Below are positions 17,727 to 27,538 of a DNA stretch of 64,000 bases, one piece after another. Every line of letters starts with the position of its first letter. The first letter of the stretch is position 1. The position numbers and the translations under genes are program-made. The notes under the pieces are model-generated. The model ran no database searches and was not told where the DNA came from. It saw only the letters and a list, made by a program, of their open reading frames with translations. The stretch is from a virus. Where the stretch lies: IMG/VR virus record IMGVR_UViG_3300031705_000002, positions 30,958 through 94,957 of that record. One strand, written 5' to 3'.

Positions 17727-18755
17727 TTAAAATATTAAATAATTTATTCCCGTTTGCATATTATAAGATCTTATATCCCAGTACTTAAGGTGTCTTCCTT
17801 CTACGAAGATACTAAAATGTTTGTTAAATTTAACACCAAACACCACACCAATATCCCATTCCGTCGTTACCCCAGGGTATGAGTAGGAATATTCACTCAA
17901 ACCTTTATGTGCAGGATACACAGAACCCCATGCATGCATCCAAGACTTGCTTGAATAATGATAATAATCGGCTCCTACAACCATAGAAACTTCTTGTTGA
18001 AGACCCAAATCATTAAGTTGCTGATTGTTGTATTCGTTTACAGCATCCCCAAAATGATACGAGTAAAACTCAGGGTCTGACTCAGCGATAACTTCCCCTT
18101 CATGAGACCACACATGATTGTCATCATCAGTGTATCCAAACTCATTAGCTAGCTGCCACCAGTGTTTGTTCTCAGGCTTAGAGAACCATTCCTCTATTGG
18201 AGAGTATCCGTACACAGGGTGAGAACGATGGGCTACGCCTAAAGTAAGGTCGATATTACCAAAACTTTTACGTAGCCTAACCTCGCCCAGAGTATATTTA
18301 AGATTAATTAATCCGTCATCCACATACGAAGCTTTCGATGTTAGGTGATCAGATATGTATCTAACCTTATATTCTTGCTGTTTAAATTTCATCCCTCTAT
18401 TACGAATGGATGAGTACTTAAACAAGTACTCTAAACCAGGTGCGTTAGATATTGTAGCGTAATCGCTACTCTCGTCTTCTGAACCCGTGTAAAAATTACC
18501 CTGTTTTACCTGGTAATCAAAACGTGCTATCTTTCTAAGCCCTATTGTTATGTTATAATTAGGAGCGCTGACCTCAGTCATCTCAACAAGCTGTCCAGAG
18601 CCTGCAATCCCATCAACTATAAAAGCTTGATTCTCTGAGAAGGGTGCTGCCGTAGACATACTTGCATAGAATGTAGCAAACCTAAATAGGGAGAACCCCA
18701 TCTGAGCATTAGCAACCGTGCTAACAAACAGTAATATGTATAATAACTTCTTCAT
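17727..18755 (-). CDS. Outer-membrane beta-barrel-like protein encoded by the phage
   Basis: 342 residues. Signal peptide MKKLLYILLFVSTVANAQ; the mature part has many amphipathic beta strands with aromatic girdles (YNITIGLRKIARFDYQV, YKVRYISDHL, EVRLRKSFGNIDLTLGVAHR, WDIGVVFGVKFNKHFSIFVEG) and ends in Phe (GINYLIF), as outer-membrane barrels often do. A large hydrophilic insertion (residues 185-245) could be an extracellular loop. Overlaps the upstream small membrane-protein gene by four bases. A phage outer-membrane protein could block superinfection or weaken the envelope; this is inference. Confidence 0.65.
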   Translation of the reverse strand: MKKLLYILLFVSTVANAQMGFSLFRFATFYASMSTAAPFSENQAFIVDGIAGSGQLVEMTEVSAPNYNITIGLRKIARFDYQVKQGNFYTGSEDESSDYATISNAPGLEYLFKYSSIRNRGMKFKQQEYKVRYISDHLTSKASYVDDGLINLKYTLGEVRLRKSFGNIDLTLGVAHRSHPVYGYSPIEEWFSKPENKHWWQLANEFGYTDDDNHVWSHEGEVIAESDPEFYSYHFGDAVNEYNNQQLNDLGLQQEVSMVVGADYYHYSSKSWMHAWGSVYPAHKGLSEYSYSYPGVTTEWDIGVVFGVKFNKHFSIFVEGRHLKYWDIRSYNMQTGINYLIF

Positions 18756-18964
18756 TTCTTAGCAAATTTCTCTACCCCTGAAATACCAAAGCATCCTAAG
18801 ACAACCCAAACAAAGGCTTCGTAAACAAATTCGTTTACTACTAGTTCAGCTCCAAGCCACCCCGTAACAAGATCAGCTACCATGATAAGACACATTATAG
18901 CAAATGCTATAAAACCTACAATAGCTTTCTCGTTCCAATTATTATCGTTCTTAAATATTTCCAT
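18752..18964 (-). CDS. Small two-helix membrane protein (possible holin)
   Basis: 70 residues with two hydrophobic segments (AIVGFIAFAIMCLIMVADLV at 14-33 and VYEAFVWVVLGCFGISGV at 47-64) and a short Lys-rich tail (EKFAKK). Size, topology and location at the head of the envelope/lysis cassette make it a candidate second holin or antiholin. No sequence family is recognised. Confidence 0.55.
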   Translation of the reverse strand: MEIFKNDNNWNEKAIVGFIAFAIMCLIMVADLVTGWLGAELVVNEFVYEAFVWVVLGCFGISGVEKFAKK

Positions 18965-18978
18965 TTTAGTCTTTTTTA

Positions 18979-19284
18979 TTATGCACTAAACGTTAATAAG
19001 TGAGCTCCCCTAGAAACGCTCTGACTGGTGATGTACGGAAGCTTAAATCTAATTACAGTTCTACCGTCATCGGATGTAAACACTGCATAAGGGCTTCCAA
19101 TTCTATAAGTCATTACACCGTCTGCAGCTCTTAACCTCCTTGGTGCGCAGGTAACTTTACAGTTACCTCTAGTCGAAAGAACGTTGGCAGCAAAAACTTT
19201 GAATTGCTTCTTATACCTCCCTATTCTTTTAGCGGGTTTTAAGCCAAGTTGCTTTCCCCCGCCCGATCCATTTCCGTACCCCAT
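18979..19284 (-). CDS. Small basic Gly-rich protein, unknown
   Basis: 101 residues. Starts with a Gly-rich stretch (MGYGNGSGGGKQLG), then basic segments (KPAKRIGRYKKQFKV), two Cys (NCKVTCAPRRLR) and a beta-rich C-terminal half (MTYRIGSPYAVFTSDDGRTV). Not recognised. Position between the adhesion module and the envelope cassette suggests a minor virion protein. Confidence 0.5.
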   Translation of the reverse strand: MGYGNGSGGGKQLGLKPAKRIGRYKKQFKVFAANVLSTRGNCKVTCAPRRLRAADGVMTYRIGSPYAVFTSDDGRTVIRFKLPYITSQSVSRGAHLLTFSA

Positions 19285-19287
19285 AAC

Positions 19288-19647
19288 TTATACAACTGTT
19301 ACTTCAAAAGTTGCTCCATGTCCTTTTTTATGTAAAAGTATAGCATTACCACTACCTCCTGTAGCTAAAAGAATAGAAGTTATGTTTCCATAAAACACAT
19401 CTCCAGCGGTTAACGTTAAGTCGGTTGCTATAACTGTACCGTCTACAGTTATAGACGCTATTATAACCCCCGCATCATCAAGCCCATCAGCTTTTACAGC
19501 ATAGAAGCTACCTGTTACTGCTGTAGAAGTTGCTTTACCCTCAGGTACTATAGTTACTCCGTGGCGAGCATAATCTAAATCCATCTGTTCGTCAAGTCTT
19601 TTCTGTACGTTTACTAGCTGGTTAGCTAAATCTCTATTTCTGTCCAT
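19288..19647 (-). CDS. Small structural protein with N-terminal coiled coil
   Basis: 119 residues. A helical N-terminus (DLANQLVNVQKRLDEQMDLD) is followed by a beta-rich domain (GSFYAVKADGLDDAGVIIAS, VTLTAGDVFYGNITSI-type strands, ILLATGGSGNAILLHK). This architecture is common for phage head or tail decoration proteins. It directly follows the giant Cys-rich gene (11-base gap). No family recognised. Confidence 0.5.
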   Translation of the reverse strand: MDRNRDLANQLVNVQKRLDEQMDLDYARHGVTIVPEGKATSTAVTGSFYAVKADGLDDAGVIIASITVDGTVIATDLTLTAGDVFYGNITSILLATGGSGNAILLHKKGHGATFEVTVV

Positions 19648-19658
19648 TTTGTTTTATT

Positions 19659-22600
19659 TTAACATGTTTTACAATTACAAAGATCAGCTAACTTCTCTTT
19701 GTACATTTCTATTTTAATTTGATTACCTTCTTTTAAGGACGCTACATACGCCTGGTATATGGCATATACTTTAAGAGCCTTCAATTGACTCTCTGTGTCT
19801 TCCTTTAAAAGATTAACAGCTGTCATAGAGTTCTCTATACAGTTATGTAACTCCGTTGAAACACAAGACCCATCATCATAAAGAGCATCAATATCATAAT
19901 TGAAAGACCCTATAGTAGTACATCCAGGTTTAATTAGATTTAAAGTGAATGGCTCAAAGTAAGTTGAGTTGTACACAGTCTTAGTTTGTAGTGTATTTCC
20001 ATACTCATCCTTTAGTACATACACAACCATATTATCAGATAAAACCTTAACCCCTATAGGAGTGGATTCTGCTAAAGTAAAGCCCTCACTTACAGAGGCT
20101 CCCTCCGTAAGCGCCCCCGAAAGATCCACTAACTTCTCTCCTGTAGCTACATTGTAGATAACAAAAGCAGTGTCAGAGTAATCCGATACTGGAGACTCCT
20201 CAGTTATTACCTCTACAGTAAAACTAGTGAATTCTCCTTCATCCTCCTTAACATCTCTAGAACACCCTAGGGTATTTATAGCTAATGGAGAGCACCCTAT
20301 AGAGCAGCTTCCTGGTCCAGTTTTTAAAACTATACTACCATCTGCAGTTGTAGACGATCCATGATCTAATACATGTAAAACATTCTCCCCTTTTCTTAAA
20401 GTTAAAGTTAAATCAACCCAAGAATTTAAATAGTTAAACCCTATAGGCATAAACCCTACACAATCAGGAGAGTTTAAAATAGTAGTTATCCCTGAAGCAG
20501 TAACAGTGTTAAGGATAGTCCCTGATATAGTATACAGTATGTAGTCTATATTAGCTTCCGCCCCTTCAGGTTCTACAGTAATAGTGTAAACACCTGATAA
20601 ATCCTCAGTACCTTCAACGTCTTCAAGCTCTATTAGGGTTTGACATAACGACATATCAGGAGTCCAGTAAGTAGGATCCGAAGTTGCCTCAGGGTTAAAC
20701 TCCAAGTAGTCAGTGTTAGGACAGTATGATGTAGGCACTATGTACTCACATACACTGTTATCAGATATTTCACAATCCCCAAGTATCTCTGAAAAGGAAA
20801 CAGCTACTGTATCAGTACACACTGATAAATATCCCCCACTAGTTATACAAGGATCTACACAGGCTCCACACACCCCTGCATCAGGAATGTATAAAGTGCT
20901 TGTAGGAGCAGTAGTAAGATTCCCTACACTAGTAACAATACTTACTACGCCTCCCGTAGACAGTGTTTGAGCTTGACTTTGACTTATAGCTCCTGAGGTT
21001 AGTAAGAACATTACGTTATTACTTTCCGTACCCCAATCCTCATACTGACAAACTCCTGTACATACATATACCGTAGTCACATTAGAGTCTAAGTCTGGGA
21101 AATAAGGAGCAAACGAGATGCCCTGAGTAAGTTCCGCTATAGTTCCGTCAGGATCTAAAGCCATTAAAACTCTATATACATGGTAATTAGTTTCATAAAA
21201 GTTTTGAGGTGTAGCGGTTGTTTCGTCCTGATACACAGCTAAGTGCACAAACCCCTCTATAGTTCCGTGCTCTATAACGTCTGTGTCTACATCTAGTTTA
21301 GTTACAGATATTATATTAGAACCAATATAAGAACCAAATACATCTTCAATATAAACATTATCTATTAGTTCATCCGTCACTCGGAAGTAGAAGGAAACCG
21401 CCTTACCTATAACTGTTGATACAGTGTTTGAGTCTATAGAGCTTACACTTCCTAACACCCCCGTAATAGTATTAACGGAAGGATTAGTTATAGAGTATGA
21501 GAACGTAACCTCCGCATTTTCATCAGCTCCTGCTAAAGTAAGGGTAGGGTTAAGTCTAGTTATATTTTGACATCTTTTAGTTATATACGGATTATCCCTC
21601 GTATAAACTACCTCCCCAGGTATAGGTAGGAGTTCAGATATTACATCGTTAAGTCCTACCTCTAAATCATAATAACCTATAGTATAAGTATCTTCCCCGT
21701 TAACATTAGAGTAGGTACCTGTATGATGAGTAATTATTGGATTACCACTAAAGTATACAGCGTCTACAGAAGAATCTAGAACAGTAAAGTCCTCAGGGTT
21801 TGTGATACCGAAGTATTCACAATTACCCCCCTCCACTAAAGCGGTAGGGTCATGATTGTACGCCTGTGGGTCTGTACATCCCGTACAAGTACTGTTGTTC
21901 CCGTCACACACTCCACACAGATCTACTGTAGAACCTTGACAATCACATACATCGCCAGGAGTAGTAGTGCCTATTACAAACGTAGTCGCATTGTTACACT
22001 CACATTGAGGCACAACCTCATTAGGGCCATTACAAATGAGACAAGCATCAAGCGTTGAAGTACCTCCCTGAACGCCTGCACAGTCCGTATCCGTCTCTGT
22101 TCCTAAAAGAACACAAGCACCAACAAATTCGTCATACACATACCCTGAGCAACACTCGCCGAAAGCAAGTGGGGCTAAACTGGCATAACTCGAGCACCCA
22201 CCTGGAGCACAGTATTGGTTGCCAGCTAAAGTGTATATAGTAGTAGCTTCATCATAAACTGCTCCTACCACAAATTCTGTTGTAGACACCATGCAGTCAT
22301 CAAATGTAACAGTGTTGTCACAGGAATTAGAGATCCCTCCAGGGGAGTATTCTACGGTATATGAGGGAGCTGCAGCTCCGTCAACGCACCCACAGTTAGG
22401 TGAAGCGAAAGGGATATTCCCCTCACAGTCGCAGTAACCTTCAGGTATATCAGCACACGCACATTCATATTCTGTAGCCTCAACTGTAGGGTCGAAGCAT
22501 CCGCACTCTCCCATCTCGAAAGGTGTGGAAGTAAGAACGCCCTCCACGCCATGCGGAATACATTCATTACACTCGTCACTAAAACCTTCGCAGCCATCCA

Positions 22601-25600
22601 CCCCTAAAGACTCAGTTAAAGGTATCCACATCGGAGTCCCTGCATAATTTAATTCTTGCAGGGTAGGGTCTCCAGGGCATATCGCAGAGCTTGAATATGA
22701 TGCATGATACCCGTCGCCGTCTATGTCTAACACATATAGAGACGTCGTATCACTACATATTATCGCCCCTTCAGCATCGTAGCACTGTTGGTTGAAGTCC
22801 GCTATATTACTCTCTCCAGCGCAATCGCAATACTGTCCATGTACCTCTGTAGAGTTTTGTCCCGCACAGTTACATAAAGAATTGTCTATAAAGTTTCCAC
22901 CACAATCACAGTTAACATCCAGTTGGCCTGTACCGCCATCACAGTCACATACACCGTATGCCTGTAAGTATGTTATGGTATTTTGATCTAAATTCCCCGC
23001 TAAGTGGTCTGTGTACTGATCACAATTGCAGTACCCGTTACTATCAGAAATAACAGTGTCAGGGTTGTTAGTACAATCCGTACAATTAGATATACCTGCC
23101 CCTAAATAAGAGGGAGTCAAACCTCCTGCACCATCACAGTTGCAAGCATTCGTAGGATTTACACAAAGACTCTCTAAGTGTTCAGAAGGATAAAGGTCGT
23201 CACCAGAGTTTAGAAGTAAACCATCCTCCACAAAAGATCCTGAAGTTCCGTATCCGTTACAGTTAGTAGTATCTGTTAATAAATCTGAGCATCCATAGAA
23301 GGTGCATGCAGATAAATCTTCTACACAATCAGTGACGCCTTGGCACCCTGCTGCAGAAGTGTTATTTCCTAGGTTTGTCCCCTGAGGACATTCATAGCAT
23401 GCGGTTGTTTGGGTTCCTGTGCCTTCTAGGTATACAGCGCCAGACCCTGCACCAGTTACATCGCCATTGGTATGGCAAACCCCACACTGATCCACGTGAG
23501 TAACTCTGTAATCTCCCATACATACATCACAGGCATCCCCAAAGGTGCCTTCATCAAACGGGGGAGTCGTACAGCTACCATCATTGACGTTAGCTAGGGG
23601 ATTAAAATTACAACACCAGTCATACGTACATCCAAATATAGGAAGAATGTAACCTAGATCCTCTCCTATATCAGTTACAATTCCCCCAAACTCTCCTTTA
23701 GCGGGTAGTAATGGGTAGGCTCCAAGGGAATCCCCCTTATAGAGATCTATACCAAACGCAATGCGAACCGCGTCAAAGTCTTCAGGGTTAACTAATCTAG
23801 ATATTCTAGAGTGGAAGTTAGTACCTATATATATATGCCCATTAGGCAACTTTAAAATATTGTTTATAAGTCCTGCAGCGTTTACATCCTCTACATCAAG
23901 AAGATTCCGTTTTATGTCGTTCGCCGAAATAACAGTACCAGCAGGTAGGTGGGTAAGGGGTGAAAAACCAACCTGCCCTCGTTTATATTTTCTTATACCT
24001 CGAATATCCCCCGCTCCATCCGCAACAGTAACATATACGATGTCTACTGCCAGTTCCATAGAAGCTATAGAACCATATACTGAATCAAATAGCTCTGATA
24101 AAGACATAGTTATTACAGTCGTCGACCCACTAGTTGGAAGTGTAGCCAAAGAGGGAGCGCCGTTGTTGCTTGTATAACTAAGTGCATACAAGGCTTCAGA
24201 TACTTTTAGTATCCCCCCATCAAACGTACCTGACGTACCTGATAAATCTGTAGACAAATGCTCTGTTAAAGTAGATGTAGAAATATCGTTAACAATAGGA
24301 AACGATTGTAGTTTCATTGTAACACCTATATGGGTATAAACATATATAACAGTTCTGTTACCTAGACCTGTATTTATAACACAAGTATCTACTATTACTT
24401 CTGATTCAGGTATAGTTAATATCTCTCCCTCCAAAACTACTGTACCTAAACACATACCCCAAGGAGCTGTGAAGGAGGTACATCCTATACCAAAAGTCAA
24501 CTTATAACTTTTAAATACATTGCCATCTAAGGTTATTATTTTATAGTGAAAATCATCTAATCCTGTGTAAGTTTCCACAGAAATAACCTCTCCCTCTATA
24601 ACGCTTAGTGTGTCTCCTATTCTATTCAGCACAGTGTATGCCTCCTCGCCGTTTATTTTCGCTACAACTGCAACTAAAACTCCGTTAGATGACACTATCC
24701 TAGCTCCCTCTACGGATAAGTCAATATTTTTATTATTTATATAATATTCAAAAGAAGAAACGTCAGCAGGTAAAGATAAATCTTTAAGATTTACTGCTTC
24801 TCTCCCTACATTTGTAGCTACATACATATATTCCTCACTATCCCCTATAGGTAAAAAAGCTCCTGGAGGTGTAGGGGTTATTATATTTAATTGCCTGTGG
24901 TTGTTCGGGTCTCTCCATTCGAGGGAGTGCGTTAGCAAAAATTCTTCATAAGAATTAAAACTTACAGCTACTCCTAGACCTGTTTCTAAGCTAATTTTTG
25001 CAGTATCTATGACTAGCGAATTGTTGTGACCCTCTAATGGGAGAGGCAACTCCTTGATAAGTATGTCAGGCAAATTAATCAAAGTGTCTACAGATGTCTG
25101 AAGGTCAGGGGTAGGTATAACTATATACTCTGTACTACCTTTGGCGTACACATGTATAGCTCCATCCTTACTTAATGAAATATCTGTTATAGTACTAGAT
25201 AAAGGATTGCTTATAGATACGATACTAGACCTTATTTCTCCGTGTATTTCATTCTCAAAGAATTCCTCGGAATTAAGTCTGGTTAAATTGTATACTGTTA
25301 TATACTGATCTCCGCTACTAGCGTCTTCCGATATAGTATATAGAAAATTATCATGAGGAGATAGAACTGCTTTTTTAAATAAAACGCCATAATCTCCTTC
25401 AGTAAGATTGTGATCTGTGTTTGGTGCTGCAGCGTACATATGTATTTCTAATCCGTCCACTTCGGTGGGGGCTAGTAACGCTCCACTTATATTATCTACA
25501 TACGTAAGTATAAACCCAAACTTCCCGCCTATAACTACCAGTTTTTTACCTATCCCTAAGTCTGTTGCACCAGAGTTAAGTAGTGTCGTTACCTGGGATG

Positions 25601-27527
25601 ACACTAGATGCCCTGAGCGTAATCTACTAGATATAATAAAAGGAATATCATTAAGTTTAGCACTATCGTAATCTCCGCTCCCATAATCCACCCCCGTGTA
25701 AACCTCAGTTTCTAAGTCTAAGATAGCATCTAAACCGTCTCCATCCGTTATACCTAGTGTACTAAAATCTAAATATCCCTCCTCGTCTGTAAGGAATTTT
25801 ACTCCAGGTATGTTATACATCCTAGATAAACTTTTTGAAAGACCTCTAGAATCAAGTCCGTCGGACTCGAAGAAACTGTACCCTTTGAAGGTTATTGTAT
25901 AGGCTTTAGCGTCCCCCATACCATCAGTCATCAGTCTTGCAGACATTCCAGTTCCCCCTCCCACTATGTCACCACCCTGCTCTACATATTGGTTTCTAGC
26001 ACTTCTAATATTTACTACATCACTCTGCTGTATACTAACATCTAACAACTCTAAATCTCTATATACCGTATAACTGTCTTGTACAGGAGATAATGCCAAT
26101 GTGAGTGTTCTAGGAAGAGTCATCCCTATAAATGAGGTACCAGCATCCTGTGTACGCGATGAGAGTATTGAGGCAACCCTACCATGAAAAGCTTTAGATT
26201 TACCTACAGAATTCTCTGCATAGTATATAGTACTTTCGTCTTCAAAAAGACCTGAACTCTCTATAATACCCCCTACAAACTCTCCTCCTATAACAATACC
26301 TGGAGTATCTATATGGAAAGTATTTACAATCTCCCCTAATTCTACGTCAGGGTTGTCGCAGTCTATCCCTGGGTAATCCGCAGGGGTTCTATCTAAAATA
26401 GTCTTAACAGATAGGTACGCGCCAGAGGTAAAAAATATATTGGTATATTCCTCCCCTACATCTGTAACACTTCGAACAGAGAGAAACTTCTCCTTAGCCA
26501 CAAACTCTGAGGGCTCTAAATCTGTGTGAAGACCTGTACCATGGTAAAAGTTCGCCATAGAGGTTCCAAGCCTATCTGAAATGGATGCCACCCATTTACC
26601 ATCTAAAATACCAATAAATATATAGTTTAAAACTATAGAGTTTTCTTCTAATATTGAAGAGGATGTTACGTAGTCTAGGGTATCACTCTTAACGGGGGAA
26701 ACATAAGAAGCCCCACTCATCAAATCAACATAATTAAACATATCCTCAAACGCCCCTAAGAGTATATAGTTGTGGGTAGGTACCACAAACCTTGAAGCAT
26801 CTATATCATGGAAGGTTTTTGTTTTAACAACTTTGGCGCAAGATCCATCATCTACGTTAGCATTAGAATTAAAGTTAGAAGATAAAGAATTAGTACACCC
26901 ATAAACCCAAGGGTTAGTGCTATTTGTACCTCCGTATAGTTTAAAAATATGTGACTTTAAAATCTTATATCTATTCAGCACATAAGTAGTAATATCTCCT
27001 TCGGGAGATGTTCTGATGCCGTGTTTACTATGAAACACGTTCCCGTGGTATGAAACGTTAACTACTGTATCTCCCTTCTGATCTCCTAACCCTAAAAGGT
27101 TACCTATGTAATGTAAGGTAGCGGGCATCATGTTTACCCTCTTAGGTAATAGTGTAGTACCCCAAGAAGTGGAATTACTGTATGTGATTGAAGTCTTAGT
27201 AACTTTTGTATCAGTAATTGCAGAAGAAAAGTCAAACAAAATGTCTGCCTCCTTTTTGCTTACCTCCTTAAACTTAACAAGTAGATTCCCGTCCAGGTGC
27301 ATATTATTACTATACAAGTCTGTCAATAGGGACTCCCATTGAAATAATGCATTATGTATATCTATGACAATACCTCCTATATCACTAGGAACTTTAGACG
27401 AATCCTGGAAATAGTTTGTATCTATATGGTAACCCAACTCTAATATATCAGAACTTCCCGCTTTAACATTGTTAATAGCAGTAAGTAACGGTTGGAATAT
27501 CTTTAATGAGTTTAATTTATAAGCCAT
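19659..27527 (-). CDS. Giant Cys-rich adhesin/tail protein (2,622 residues)
   Basis: The largest complete gene in the window. The N-terminal half (about residues 1-1,290) is beta-rich with propeller-like repeats. It holds one early Cys module near residue 210 (GCTNSLSSNF...DDGSC). Residues about 1,295-1,900 are very rich in Cys, with many 'CDCxG' and 'CGVCxG' units, a calcium-site-like LDIDGDGY and full modules such as CTGCTDPQAYNHDP. Another module (GCTTIGSFNYDID, then DDGSC) lies near 2,535, and the C-terminus ends LADLCNCKTC. Such modules are typical of cell-surface proteins of marine Bacteroidetes. No signal peptide is seen, so it is probably a virion adhesin rather than a secreted protein. 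Confidence 0.75.
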   Translation of the reverse strand: MAYKLNSLKIFQPLLTAINNVKAGSSDILELGYHIDTNYFQDSSKVPSDIGGIVIDIHNALFQWESLLTDLYSNNMHLDGNLLVKFKEVSKKEADILFDFSSAITDTKVTKTSITYSNSTSWGTTLLPKRVNMMPATLHYIGNLLGLGDQKGDTVVNVSYHGNVFHSKHGIRTSPEGDITTYVLNRYKILKSHIFKLYGGTNSTNPWVYGCTNSLSSNFNSNANVDDGSCAKVVKTKTFHDIDASRFVVPTHNYILLGAFEDMFNYVDLMSGASYVSPVKSDTLDYVTSSSILEENSIVLNYIFIGILDGKWVASISDRLGTSMANFYHGTGLHTDLEPSEFVAKEKFLSVRSVTDVGEEYTNIFFTSGAYLSVKTILDRTPADYPGIDCDNPDVELGEIVNTFHIDTPGIVIGGEFVGGIIESSGLFEDESTIYYAENSVGKSKAFHGRVASILSSRTQDAGTSFIGMTLPRTLTLALSPVQDSYTVYRDLELLDVSIQQSDVVNIRSARNQYVEQGGDIVGGGTGMSARLMTDGMGDAKAYTITFKGYSFFESDGLDSRGLSKSLSRMYNIPGVKFLTDEEGYLDFSTLGITDGDGLDAILDLETEVYTGVDYGSGDYDSAKLNDIPFIISSRLRSGHLVSSQVTTLLNSGATDLGIGKKLVVIGGKFGFILTYVDNISGALLAPTEVDGLEIHMYAAAPNTDHNLTEGDYGVLFKKAVLSPHDNFLYTISEDASSGDQYITVYNLTRLNSEEFFENEIHGEIRSSIVSISNPLSSTITDISLSKDGAIHVYAKGSTEYIVIPTPDLQTSVDTLINLPDILIKELPLPLEGHNNSLVIDTAKISLETGLGVAVSFNSYEEFLLTHSLEWRDPNNHRQLNIITPTPPGAFLPIGDSEEYMYVATNVGREAVNLKDLSLPADVSSFEYYINNKNIDLSVEGARIVSSNGVLVAVVAKINGEEAYTVLNRIGDTLSVIEGEVISVETYTGLDDFHYKIITLDGNVFKSYKLTFGIGCTSFTAPWGMCLGTVVLEGEILTIPESEVIVDTCVINTGLGNRTVIYVYTHIGVTMKLQSFPIVNDISTSTLTEHLSTDLSGTSGTFDGGILKVSEALYALSYTSNNGAPSLATLPTSGSTTVITMSLSELFDSVYGSIASMELAVDIVYVTVADGAGDIRGIRKYKRGQVGFSPLTHLPAGTVISANDIKRNLLDVEDVNAAGLINNILKLPNGHIYIGTNFHSRISRLVNPEDFDAVRIAFGIDLYKGDSLGAYPLLPAKGEFGGIVTDIGEDLGYILPIFGCTYDWCCNFNPLANVNDGSCTTPPFDEGTFGDACDVCMGDYRVTHVDQCGVCHTNGDVTGAGSGAVYLEGTGTQTTACYECPQGTNLGNNTSAAGCQGVTDCVEDLSACTFYGCSDLLTDTTNCNGYGTSGSFVEDGLLLNSGDDLYPSEHLESLCVNPTNACNCDGAGGLTPSYLGAGISNCTDCTNNPDTVISDSNGYCNCDQYTDHLAGNLDQNTITYLQAYGVCDCDGGTGQLDVNCDCGGNFIDNSLCNCAGQNSTEVHGQYCDCAGESNIADFNQQCYDAEGAIICSDTTSLYVLDIDGDGYHASYSSSAICPGDPTLQELNYAGTPMWIPLTESLGVDGCEGFSDECNECIPHGVEGVLTSTPFEMGECGCFDPTVEATEYECACADIPEGYCDCEGNIPFASPNCGCVDGAAAPSYTVEYSPGGISNSCDNTVTFDDCMVSTTEFVVGAVYDEATTIYTLAGNQYCAPGGCSSYASLAPLAFGECCSGYVYDEFVGACVLLGTETDTDCAGVQGGTSTLDACLICNGPNEVVPQCECNNATTFVIGTTTPGDVCDCQGSTVDLCGVCDGNNSTCTGCTDPQAYNHDPTALVEGGNCEYFGITNPEDFTVLDSSVDAVYFSGNPIITHHTGTYSNVNGEDTYTIGYYDLEVGLNDVISELLPIPGEVVYTRDNPYITKRCQNITRLNPTLTLAGADENAEVTFSYSITNPSVNTITGVLGSVSSIDSNTVSTVIGKAVSFYFRVTDELIDNVYIEDVFGSYIGSNIISVTKLDVDTDVIEHGTIEGFVHLAVYQDETTATPQNFYETNYHVYRVLMALDPDGTIAELTQGISFAPYFPDLDSNVTTVYVCTGVCQYEDWGTESNNVMFLLTSGAISQSQAQTLSTGGVVSIVTSVGNLTTAPTSTLYIPDAGVCGACVDPCITSGGYLSVCTDTVAVSFSEILGDCEISDNSVCEYIVPTSYCPNTDYLEFNPEATSDPTYWTPDMSLCQTLIELEDVEGTEDLSGVYTITVEPEGAEANIDYILYTISGTILNTVTASGITTILNSPDCVGFMPIGFNYLNSWVDLTLTLRKGENVLHVLDHGSSTTADGSIVLKTGPGSCSIGCSPLAINTLGCSRDVKEDEGEFTSFTVEVITEESPVSDYSDTAFVIYNVATGEKLVDLSGALTEGASVSEGFTLAESTPIGVKVLSDNMVVYVLKDEYGNTLQTKTVYNSTYFEPFTLNLIKPGCTTIGSFNYDIDALYDDGSCVSTELHNCIENSMTAVNLLKEDTESQLKALKVYAIYQAYVASLKEGNQIKIEMYKEKLADLCNCKTC

Positions 27528-27538
27528 CTGTATTTATC

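Noticed and set aside
22352-22597. 81-residue minus-strand frame
   Set aside because: Lies in another frame inside the giant Cys-rich gene; no independent support.
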